The notes below the pieces were generated by a model. The model made no database searches. It had not been told where the DNA came from and saw nothing but the letters and a program-made list of their open reading frames with translations. Both the position numbers and the translations under genes were made by a program. A stretch of 64,000 nt of DNA, taken from contig CATNEN010000038.1 in NCBI GenBank assembly GCA_950097015.1, positions 2,791,501-2,855,500 on the forward strand. The letters are read 5' to 3'. Shown here one piece after another: positions 29,901-39,800 of the stretch; position 1 is the stretch's first letter; the number at the start of each line of letters is the position of its first letter. Source of the stretch: Macrostomum hystrix (lineage: Eukaryota > Platyhelminthes > Macrostomidae).

Positions 29901-31469
29901 CCTGAATTAAGAGACACGGAGCAATGACCTTCCTGTCATTTGGGCCAATGACCTCCCTGTCATTAGGGCCAAAGACCTCCCTGTCATTTGGGCCAATGAC
30001 CTCCCTGTCATTAGGGCCAATGCCCAACCTGTTATAGCGGCCAATGTATAACATGTTATAAGGGCCAATTTCCTACCTGTTATAGCGGCCAATGTATAAC
30101 CTGTTATAAGGGCCAATGTCGTTCCTGTTATAGCGGCCAATGTATAACCTGTTATAAGGGCCAATGTCCTACCTGTTATAGCGGCCAATGTATAACCTGT
30201 TATAAGGGCCAATTTCCTACCTGTTATAGCGGCCAATGTATAACCTGTTATAAGGGCCAATGTCCTACCTGTTATAGCGGCCAATGTCCTACCCATTTCC
30301 ACTGTTCTCCGCAGTCACGGAATATGAGTCTCAAAGGCTGCTCACTTGGAATGTGTGACTCTGTGTCAGCCAGGGTAATAAGCCACTCCTCGCCAGATTT
30401 TCTTGTCCTTCCAAAGTCGTCACCAAAGGTGCGCAGTGAGCGCATGTGCAAAGCTTTCTTCTCCGTAAGGATCAGCTCCTCCACGGTGGCCACAACCTCT
30501 TCGTAGGCTCCGGGCATGTAGGCTCCGCGCAACTTCACGATCCACTCTTCACCGCACACCCTGGCGAGACGGAATGCGAATACCGTTAATGACAAGATTT
30601 GTTCATGAAGGGTCAGCGACCTCCACGATGGTTAAATTCGTGGAGGGGTCAATGCCCTCCTTGATTCGATGCTTCAGTTCGTAGTGGGGTCAATGCCCAC
30701 CCTATGCTTCAGTGTCTCACCTTGGCCTGCCATTGATGTCCTTGCACTCCTTCCTAGCTCTCAGCCGCAGCGCCTGATTCGGCCCGATGACGGTGGCGCG
30801 GACCACCTCCTCGACTGTGACCTCCTTGCGCGGAATGTAGCTCCCCGGGCCCTCGAACAGCCATTCGTCGCCGGCGATTCTCGCCACATTGTTCGCGTCG
30901 GTAAAATCCAGCTGGGCCTTCAGACGCAGCGCCGAGTTTGGCGGCACAATGCGCAAAGGCGAAACGCCGACTTTCAGGACCTCGCCCGGGTACAGTGGAA
31001 ACGGATCCTGGGCGAGGCGAATCTCCTGGTCCGCGTGGGCGAGCCTGGCCTGGCCGAAATTGTCGAAGGCAACCTGCAAATTAAAATAGGCGCGCTAGCC
31101 AATCAGAGCCGAGAACGTGGACGAGATTTCTCGGCTTGCAGTGATTGGTTCGTACTGCAGAAGAACCAATAATAATTCAGAAATGCTATTAAATAAAAGT
31201 TTGTGTCGCATTGGAACCGCAAATTCTTATCGTGAGCTTACCGCGCCATCGATGCCCTTCACCACCGGGTTCTCAACCAAGCAGTAGTGCCTCGGTGGCA
31301 CAATGACCATCTTCTCTGGTCCAAAAATGACTCGCTCATTGTCTTGCCTGACGAAGGTCCGCGGTCCGATCTCGATGCGGGTGACGTTGCTGTTCTGGTC
31401 GAGCACGTGCAGGTAGTAGAATGGAGGAATGCGGTACACACTGTCTTCGTCGGCGTGTCTTCTGCTCAT
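26948..31469 (-). CDS. MVP: Major vault protein
   Basis: Minus-strand exons 31469-31242, 31073-30721, 30560-30346, 29901-29504, 29320-28679, 28230-27958, 27539-27216 and 27097-26948 join in phase into 860 residues (vertebrate proteins are about 890). Some 78 copies of MVP form the shell of the cytoplasmic vault ribonucleoprotein. Residues 1 to about 400 contain the beta-rich vault repeats, recognised by recurring [30 protein letters not shown] and [14 protein letters not shown]. About 500-630 is the shoulder domain ([19 protein letters not shown]). Residues about 650-800 are the coiled cap helix ([37 protein letters not shown]). The cap ends in [20 protein letters not shown]. Every junction reads through like the family. 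Introns 3, 4, 5 and 6 are largely minisatellite. The donor of exon 7 (CAG|GTTGGC) is weak but required. Confidence 0.97.
27560..27940 (+). repeat. 21-bp minisatellite in MVP intron 6
   Basis: About 18 copies of CCCACCTGTGTTTGTGACCA (+G), with two four-base TTTG expansions. It fills nearly the whole intron 27540-27957. Confidence 0.97.
28238..28560 (+). repeat. 16-bp minisatellite in MVP intron 5
   Basis: About 20 copies of GGGTCAACGGGTCGAT, itself a dimer of an 8-bp GGGTCnnn unit. It begins within 10 bp of the acceptor of exon 6. Confidence 0.97.
29333..29480 (+). repeat. 8/16-bp repeat in MVP intron 4
   Basis: Degenerate GGGTCAGCGGGTCAAT units, the same monomer family as in intron 5, in the same orientation. 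Confidence 0.88.
29925..30296 (+). repeat. 24-bp repeat with 48-bp dimers in MVP intron 3
   Basis: The left part repeats GGCCAATGACCTCCCTGTCA. The right part alternates CCAATGTCCTACCTGTTATA and CCAATGTATAACCTGTTATA, so dimers repeat every 48 bp. Confidence 0.93.
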
Positions 31470-31524
31470 GGCAAAGCTGTGGATTCTGGCCTACTGGCTG
31501 ATCTTTTGGGATAAAATGTGGAGG

Positions 31525-34500
31525 GGCGATAGTAGCCAGCTGAAGGATGGGCGGAGAGTAGCCAGCTTAAGGATGGAGGAGGGGCGGAGAGTAGCCAGCT
31601 GAAGGATGGGGGAGGGGCGGAAAGTAGCCAGCTGAAGGATGGAGGAGAGTAGCCAGCCGAAAGATGGAGGAGAGTAGCCAGCTGAAGGATGGGGGGAGGG
31701 GCGGAGAGAAGCCAGCTGAAGGATGGGGGGAGGGGCGGAGAGTAGCCAGCTGAAGGATTGAGGAGGGGCGGAGAGTAGCCAGCTGAAGGATTGAGGACGG
31801 GCGGAGAGTAGCCAGCTGAAGGAGGGGCGGAGAGTAGCCAGCTGAAGGATGGGCGGAGAGTAGCCAGCTGAAGGATGGAGGAGGGGCGGAGAGTAGCCAG
31901 CTGAAGGAGGGGCGGAGAGTAGCCAGCTGAAGGATGGACGGAGAGTAGCCAGCTGAAGGATGGGCGGAGAGTAGCCAGCTGAAGGATTGAGGAGGGGCGG
32001 AGAGTAGCCAGCTGAAGGAGGGGCGGAGAGTAGCCAGCTGAAGGATGGGCGGAGAGTAGCCAGCTGAAGGATGGGCGGAGAGTAGCCAGCTGAAGGATTG
32101 AGGAGGGGCGGAGAGTAGCCAGCTGAAGGAGGGGCGGAGAGTAGCCAGCTGAAGGATTGAGGAGGGGCGGAGAGTAGCCAGCTGAAGTAGGGGCGGAGAG
32201 TAGCCAGCTGAAGGATGGGCGGAGAGTAGCCAGCTGAAGTAGGGGCGGAGAGTAGCCAGCTTAAGGATTGAGGAGGGGCGGAGAGTAGCCAGCTGAAGTA
32301 GGGGCGGAGAGTAGCCAGCTGAAGGATGGGCGGAGAGTAGCCAGCTGAAGTAGGGGCTGAGAGTAGCCAGCTGAAGGATGGGCGGAGAGTAGCCAGCTTA
32401 AGGATGGAGGAGGGGCGGAGAGTAGCCAGCTTAAGGATGGAGGAGGGGCTGAGAGTAGCCAGCTGAAGGATGGGCGGAGAGTAGCCAGCTGAAGGATGGA
32501 GGAGGGGCGGAGAGTAGCCAGCTTAAGGATGGAGGAGGGGCTGCGGGTAGCCAGCTGAAGGATTGAGGAGGGGCGGAGTGTAGCCAGCTGAAGGATTGAG
32601 GAGGGGCGGAGAGTAGCCAGCTGAAGGATGGAGGAGGGGCGGAGAGTAGCCAGCTGAAGGATGGAGGAGGGGCGGAGTGTAGCCAGCTGAAGGATGGAGG
32701 AGGGGCGGAGTGTAGCCAGCTGAAGGATTGAGGAGGGGCGGAGAGTAGCCAGCTGAAGGATTGGGGAGGGGCGGAGAGTAGCCAGCTGAAGGATGGGCGG
32801 AGAGTAGCCAGCTTAAGGATGGAGGAGGGGCGGAGAGTAGCCAGCTGAAGGATGGAGGAGGGGCGGAGAGTAGCCAGCTGAAGGATGGGGGAGGGGCGGA
32901 GAGTAGCCAGCTGAAGGATGGGGGAGGGGCGGAGAGTAGCCAGCTTAAGGATGGAGGAGGGCGGAGAGTAGCCAGCTGAAGGATGGGGGAGGGGCGGAGA
33001 GTAGCCAGCTGAAGGATGGGGGAGGGGCGGAGAGTAGCCAGCTTAAGGATGGAGGAGGGCGGAGAGTAGCCAGCTGAAGGATGGGGGAGGGGCGGAGAGT
33101 AGCCAGCTGAAGGATGGGGGAGGGGCGGAGAGTAGCCAGCTTAAGGATGGAGGAGGGGCGGAGAGTAGCCAGCTGAAGGATGGAGGAGGGGCGGAGAGTA
33201 GCCAGCTGAAGGATGGGGGAGGGGCGGAGAGTAGCCAGCTGAAGGATGGGGGAGGGGCGGAGAGTAGCCAGCTTAAGGATGGAGGAGGGCGGAGAGTAGC
33301 CAGCTGAAGGATGGGGGAGGGGCGGAGAGTAGCCAGCTGAAGGATGGGGGAGGGGCGGAGAGTAGCCAGCTGAAGGATGGGGGAGGGGCGGAGAGTAGCC
33401 AGCTTAAGGATGGAGGAGGGCGGAGAGTAGCCAGCTGAAGGATGGGGGAGGGGCGGAGAGTAGCCAGCTGAAGGATGGGGGAGGGGCGGAGAGTAGCCAG
33501 CTGAAGGATGGGGGAGGGGCGGAGAGTAGCCAGCTGAAGGATGGGGGAGGGGCGGAGAGTAGCCAGCTGAAGGATGGAGGAGGGGCGGAGAGTAGCCAGC
33601 TGAAGGATGGGGGAGGGGCGGAGAGTAGCCAGCTGAAGGATGGGGGAGGGGCGGAGAGTAGCCAGCTGAAGGATGGGGGAGGGGCGGAGAGTAGCCAGCT
33701 GAAGGATGGGGGAGGGGCGGAGAGTAGCCAGCTTAAGGATGGAGGAGGGGCGGAGAGTAGCCAGCTGAAGGATGGAGGAGGGGCGGAGAGTAGCCAGCTG
33801 AAGGATGGGGGAGGGGCGGAGAGTAGCCAGCTGAAGGATGGAGGAGGGGCGGAGAGTAGCCAGCTGAAGGATGGGGGAGGGGCGGAGAGTAGCCAGCTTA
33901 AGGATGGAGGAGGGCGGAGAGTAGCCAGCTGAAGGATGGGCGGAGAGTAGCCAGCTGAAGGATGGAGGATGGGCGGAGAGTAGCCAGCTGAAGGATGGGG
34001 GAGGGGTGGAGAGTAGCCAGCTTAAGGATGGGCGGAGAGTAGCCAGCTGAAGGATGGGGGAGGGGTGGAGAGTAGCCAGCTGAAGGATGGGCGGAGAGTA
34101 GCCAGCTGAAGGATGGGCGGGGAGTAGCCAGCTGAAGGATGGGGGAGGGGTGGAGAGTAGCCAGCTGAAGGATGGGCGGAGAGTAGCCAGCTGAAGGATG
34201 GGCGGAGAGTAGCCAGCTGAAGGATGGGCGGAGAGTAGCCAGCTGAAGGATGGAGGATGGGCGGAGAGTAGCCAGCTGAAGGATGGAGGATGGGCGGAGA
34301 GTAGCCAGCTGAAGGATGGGCGGAGAGTAGCCAGCTGAAGGATGGGGGAGGGGTGGAGAGTAGCCAGCTGAAGGATGGGCGGAGAGTAGCCAGCTGAAGG
34401 ATGGGCGGAGAGTAGCCAGCTGAAGGATGGGCGGAGAGTAGCCAGCTGAAGGATGGGCGGAGAGTAGCCAGCTGAAGGATGGGCGGAGAGTAGCCAGCTG

Positions 34501-34530
34501 AAGGAGGGGCGGAGAGTAGCCAGCTGAAGG
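31525..34530 (+). repeat. 3-kb minisatellite immediately upstream of MVP
   Basis: Around 100 monomers of 33 bp, with 21-29-bp length variants. Each contains GTAGCCAGCTGAAGGATGGG followed in most by GGAGGGGCGGAGA. It starts less than 100 bp upstream of the MVP ATG (31469). Each monomer carries a CAGCTG palindrome (E-box) and most a GGGGCGGAG (GC-box-like) word. Long Pro/Ser/Leu frames on the minus strand are artefacts. Confidence 0.98.
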
Positions 34531-35209
34531 ATGGAGTAAAAATCCAATAGAGTTTTGTGTGAGTGCATGGACTCTATAAACATTAATCATGGCTGATTGA
34601 TGAGTAAAAGCAAGGGCCACTACGGCAGTTAGTACTTTAGTAGCCCTTGAATAACAGTTGAGAAATGCTATGAGCAACTCACAGCAGAAAATGTAGATCT
34701 CGCCTGGCTGTTTGCTGAAAGCAGTGAGCTGTGTTGTGGTGCTTAGGTAAGAGTTTAAATTGAGTTTCGACCCTCCACTAGGGGTAGACTATGTACTTTA
34801 TATCTAATGTACATTTGGGGCGTCACAGTACGCTCTGTCTTTCTGGACAGAGGGGCAGAATAAAGGGTCGATAATTGTCTGCCGTTGCCCTGCATCACGC
34901 TTGTCACCTTCTGATACCAGCCTGTCACTAAATGTACATAGCCCACGAGAGTAAGCCTCTTTAGAGGGAGAGAAAGATGAGCAATTTTTTACTTTTTTTC
35001 TGGGGGTTAGCAACATCTGACGGACTTCGTTATGCCAAACAATGACGTCTTTCCATATATTTTGTACTTGTACAGTTTCATTCATCAAGTGGTTATTTCT
35101 TGCTTTCAGAGTGTACGATGCGGCACACACGTTGTACAGTAATAATGAATGCATTCTAGTCAAAGCCCTAGTTGTGATGTACACTAGCTAGTTTCCTTCA
35201 GGGACTACT
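34531..35209. other. Intergenic, no feature recognised
   Basis: Between the large array and a small foldback element. A 126-codon reverse frame (34804-35184) has no domain or exon-like codon bias. Confidence 0.4.
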
Positions 35210-35255
35210 AAATACAAAAGTACTCGAGTACTCGAGCGAGTATTTAGTAGTCCCT
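35210..35255. mobile_element. 46-bp palindromic foldback element
   Basis: AGGGACTACTAAATAC and GTATTTAGTAGTCCCT are perfect inverted complements around GTACTCGAGTACTCGAG. Same family as 3293-3426. Confidence 0.65.
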
Positions 35256-35509
35256 ATATTCCTTATTATAGGCAGTTATACGCTTTTTAAACACTTAATT
35301 CGTCATCCTTCACAGGGCTTGTGTAGACCTGGGCTTTTCTTTACTTAGTAGAATACCTGGTAATTTTCTCAATCGAAATCTCGTAAATTTTTGTTAGCTC
35401 ACAAATTTTCACTAATATATGTGCAGATTAATCGATATTGCATTAATTAACTGCTGCATGCACAAGAACTACTAAAAACAGTACAGTCTAGTATTCCTTG
35501 TGCATGCAT

Positions 35510-35833
35510 CTATTTGATCGAGGACGCAAAGTATAGTGACAGCTGCTGCAGAAACACCGTTGAGACCGAGCTCAGGGCGGCGGCGAGGGCAATCACGGGA
35601 TGCTGTCTCGGAACGCCGGCCTCACCGACCTGCTTCGCGAAATGGAAAAGCTCGGCCTGCCACCATGAACGGACGGACTCCTCGCCACTCTGCTGACGCC
35701 GGTAGGGCGCGACGAGACGTCCCACATTGGCCGGCTCGCTGCCCTTGAAATCCTGCTGGCTCGCCCGCCAGCGGCCCGCGAGAGCTGTTGACAGATGGCT
35801 CGGCTGCTGGCGGGATGGAGAAACACGGTGCAA
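35510..35833 (-). pseudogene. Isolated coding-like fragment, possibly a membrane protein exon
   Basis: A GC-rich stretch with exon-like composition. The best minus-strand frame gives a basic segment (VAPYRRQQSGEESVRSWWQA), then ELFHFAKQVGEAG and a hydrophobic HPVIALAAALSSVSTVFL. An aromatic/basic stretch before a first membrane helix is reminiscent of RND-type proteins such as Patched, but this is weak. No clear flanking splice sites or companion exons are found, and the downstream neighbour is the 3-kb array. It may be a gene fragment, an orphan exon or chance. Boundaries are uncertain. Confidence 0.25.
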
Positions 35834-35906
35834 GAGCCAGGTCTAGCACAGCTCCGGACAGGTCACTCCCCAGCCTTCAATAGCTAGGGCTCGACGCGAC
35901 GCTCGG

Positions 35907-35998
35907 CAAGGACCACCAGGAGTACTCCTAAAGAAGTCTAGAGAAGCCTTGAGAAGTCCAAAGAACTCCTAGGAGAAGTCTACTCCTAGTGGTCCTTG
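35907..35998. mobile_element. 92-bp foldback element with hAT-like ends
   Basis: Starts CAAGGACCACCAGGAGTACTC and ends in its imperfect complement (CTACTCCTAGTGGTCCTTG). Same terminus as the elements at 18801 and 25166. No clear target duplication. Confidence 0.6.
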
Positions 35999-36775
35999 GA
36001 TCGGGGCTGTGACCCGCCACCCGGAGGGACACAACCGGCCGTAATAAAAAACAAGTAGCGTAACACTGCTTAGTAAATTTTGTGCCTTTGGCAGGAAGAC
36101 GTTGGGTGTCAACTTTGAAGCCAAAGATATGGGCACCCAAGATCTGTAGCTCCATAGTCTTCTGAGCAGACTCAAAAGGCATTTGCCATTGTATTACATA
36201 TATTTATTGCACTTAAATGACTGCATTTTCGTTTGAAATTTAATAACTGCCGCCATTAATTCTAGACACTAGATTCCGGCACAAACACTTTTTCCACCCT
36301 TCGTTGTCCCCAATTCTGCTGAGGGTATGTTTGGAAAAACTTTCTGCCTTAAATTTTACTAACTGCCTTAATGAACCAATAGCAAAGATTATAAAAAATT
36401 AAACAAAACATTGTAAGTTAATTTAGCAAGCTACTTAGTGTTACATTTTACCGTTAAGCAATCGTTATACTTTGTTTTACATTTTAGATTTCTAGAGCTA
36501 AATTTTAAATGCCAGTTCATTTTTCTCCGAAAAGGCTATATTAGAGCTCTATATGATAAATGTATTTAATATATTGCTTACCATCTCGTCTCTAGGACTG
36601 CGCCTGAAATTTTGACGAAGCCAAATTTACATTCAATAAAAACTTTCTAGTAGTATAAGTTAACTTAGCGCTTTTTTTTGTTCTTCAAAATAAATGCTAG
36701 AATTGATGAATTAGTCATTAAATGGCCTTGCCATTACATTGTGCAAATGGGCTGATAACTAATTAAAATGACTTC
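35999..36775. other. 5' flank of the Abl gene
   Basis: AT-rich presumed promoter and 5'-UTR region. The only feature noted is an upstream ATG at 36768 whose frame overlaps the Abl start. Confidence 0.45.
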
Positions 36776-36809
36776 ATGGGTGCGCAAAATACGAAAGCAG
36801 AGAAGCTAA
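36768..36809 (+). promoter_or_regulatory. Short upstream ORF overlapping the Abl start codon
   Basis: ATG at 36768 opens a 13-codon frame ending at TAA 36807-36809, out of frame with the Abl ATG at 36776. If it lies in the mRNA, it would restrict initiation at the Abl start. It loses meaning if the mRNA 5' end falls between the two ATGs. Confidence 0.4.
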
Positions 36810-39800
36810 GCAGGAAGAAAGCTAAAGGTATTGGCAACAACTATGCTTCTGGAAACAGTCTGTCAAATATAAGTCACAACAGCAGCTTAGCCCGCAGCAG
36901 CAGCACAAGTGAAGGTGAGTTAGCAATTTTGTAGCCTGCCTGTTTTCTTGCAATCACGAATGCCTAGTTATGTACATTTTACTTGGCTAGGTAGATCCAG
37001 CAGTCAAAATAATTTTCTTGATACAATATGAACATACTTTTAGACACTATAAGCTACCATCTATACGATAGTCTATACTTAGGCCTACTAACTTTACCAA
37101 GTTATCCTATAATATATGGCTATCCAGCTATAGCTACTATACTATACTATACTATACTACTCTACTATAGTATAATTATCTATTTGAGATTTAACCCTCC
37201 CTGTTAAACATGTTAAATCAATCACAGTTTATTAAAACTTGTATACAATGCAAAGATTTGTGATTTGTCATATGGGGCTACAAGCCTACAATTAACATGA
37301 TACCCAGTGTCAGGATTGTGTACTGGTGTAGGCTGGAATGAAATTGGTTTCCCTAGCTCCTGTACTCCAATGTATGCCAATGGACATATGTTGGACACTA
37401 AAATATGGCCAAGAAAAGTATAATCACATTACATATATAACAAACATAGGGACTATATGTTTCAAAAATGTGAACATAAACACAAATGTATAAAACACAA
37501 TTTTCATTAAAGTTTTCTGTTCATTTTTAGGAGCTTTTCTTTGATCAACATTTAGCAACTCAATTTTAATTTTGCAGACAGATACTAGCCTATGCTAAGC
37601 CAAACTTGAACTTGGTCATTTTTATGTATGGTTCATGGTTCTGGTTGGGACTTGGAACCTGGTTGTCCACCTCCACCTGCTGTCTTGGTGGCAAATGCGA
37701 AGCTATACACCAAGGGGTACACTAGGCCCCTCTGTACTCCAATTTGTACACCAATGTGTTATGCTAGATCCCTTCTGTATGTCAGAATTTTCAAGTGTAC
37801 ACTGTCTAGTAATAAGAAATTCAGGGCAGATGTACACAAGAGTGAGTTTAAGCCAGCATGCAATATCTGTTTAAGCATGTATACTCAGGTGCCAATCGAA
37901 TGGGCAGAATTGTGTCCTTGCTGGCTACAAGTCAAGTATTATCAATTATATGTGATTGCCTCTAGCTATCCTTCAATTATTATTTATTTATTGATATTAC
38001 AAGTCTATTAAACATGATAGAAAACAACTACAGACAAACAATATATAAATAATGCTAAACAAATCGCTACAAAAAAGACAATTATGTTAGCAAAACAAAC
38101 TTTTTTGCCATGTCTTTTATTAATGGCATCTTAAGTTTTTCAGTTATTCATATTTTTCTTACTTTTACATCTGCCCAAATTTAAATATTCAGATCACACC
38201 AGTTCTGCAATCTACACAATTATATATTTTCATTTGTCATTCATGTCATACCATACAAAATATTATTGCAAAATACTAAAGGGAATAAAACAGGAGTGAA
38301 AGTACTATATATTTTATATAAGCAAACTCATTTTCAGAGGTTAATAATTTGAAATTAAATAAACAAAAAATTATTTTATCAAACAAAATTACTTCAGTTT
38401 TCTATCTTGACAAGTAATTTTCTGGATTGTTTTTTGTCAAATTTGTGATATTTCTAATTTGTATTTTGGATAAAAGTTGAGATTGTGATTGTGTTCACAC
38501 CTGGCCCTAACAATACTTGTAATCATGGTAAATCTCTATCATGCTAGCTAGAATGAGGTAAATACATAGAAATTCTGGATCCTCCTTACTTATATCATAA
38601 GAATGAAGGCAATACTGTAGCTTAATATCATCATACTATGTTGTCTAATGTAGGTTTATGTAGGTAACAATGTAGGCTTATATTCCAAATATGTTAGGTG
38701 CTTACTGGTACTATCATAGCAATAGGCTAGCTATACAAACAAAAACATTTTGTTTTGCACACAACTGTAAGTGCAGCTAAATGGATTGTACTATACATTA
38801 GTTGTTGATTTGGCAATATGTAGCTATAAAATATTTTATGAACTTTATGTATGATAAATTTTGATATACAAGTATTAGTGATTAGTTCTATTATATATAA
38901 TAATAAAATTATACTGTCTGATTTTTATTCTGTCTGTAATTGTCCACATTATTTATATTGTCCACACCTAAATAAAAAACTTAGTTACTGTACAAATGCA
39001 TAATTTTAACAAAACTGTTTATCTCTGGTTGTGTTCTAGACTACCTTTATATTTATGACCTATGCATGTAGCTAGTTAACACTAAGAATGCCTCTTATCA
39101 TTTATTCATAGTAAAATATTGTCATGTGTCCACATGATCATGCTGAACAAGTTAGAATTATTTTTTACAGAATAACTGAAAGACTAAAACCATAAAACTC
39201 CTATACCACCGACATGACTCTACTGCTATCCTCTACTCTGTCAACCTGCTCCAATTTCCTGTTCAACTCCTCTGTCATCCTGTACAACTCCTCTGTCATC
39301 CTGTACAACTCCTCTGTCATCCTTTTCAACTCCTCTGTCATCCTTTTCAACTCCTCTATCATCCTGTACAACTCCTTTTCCATCCTGTACAACTCTGCTA
39401 ACATGTACAACTACTCTGCCATCCTGTACAACGCCTCTATCATTCTGTACTACTCCTCCGCCAACTCCTGTCCCCGCAGACGACTGGTCCATCAGCGCGG
39501 GCCAGTTGGAGTTCGCTGGCAACAACACTTGCTTCTCCTTCCTGCCCGAGACGGCGGCCCCGCTGCGCGAGAATGACACCCTGGTGGCCATCCACGACTT
39601 CAGCGCCACATCAGAGGGCTATTTAACAATACGCAAAGGCGAACAGTTGCGCTTTCGCGCCCTAAACGACTCCGGCGAATGGATGGAAGTTGAAAATCCG
39701 CTGCTTAGCGGGGCGGCCTCGCGCGGCTGGGTGCCGGCCAATTATGTCGTGCCGCCAACCAACATGGAATTGTTTGCCTGGTACCACGGACCAATCAGCC

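Noticed and set aside
33273-34677. Open frames of 259-436 codons on the minus strand
   Set aside because: They lie entirely in the 33-bp array, where the period is a multiple of 3; the low-complexity translation is a product of the repeat.
37131-37165. CTATA tandem as a telomere or promoter signal
   Set aside because: A short microsatellite inside Abl intron 1 with no supporting context.
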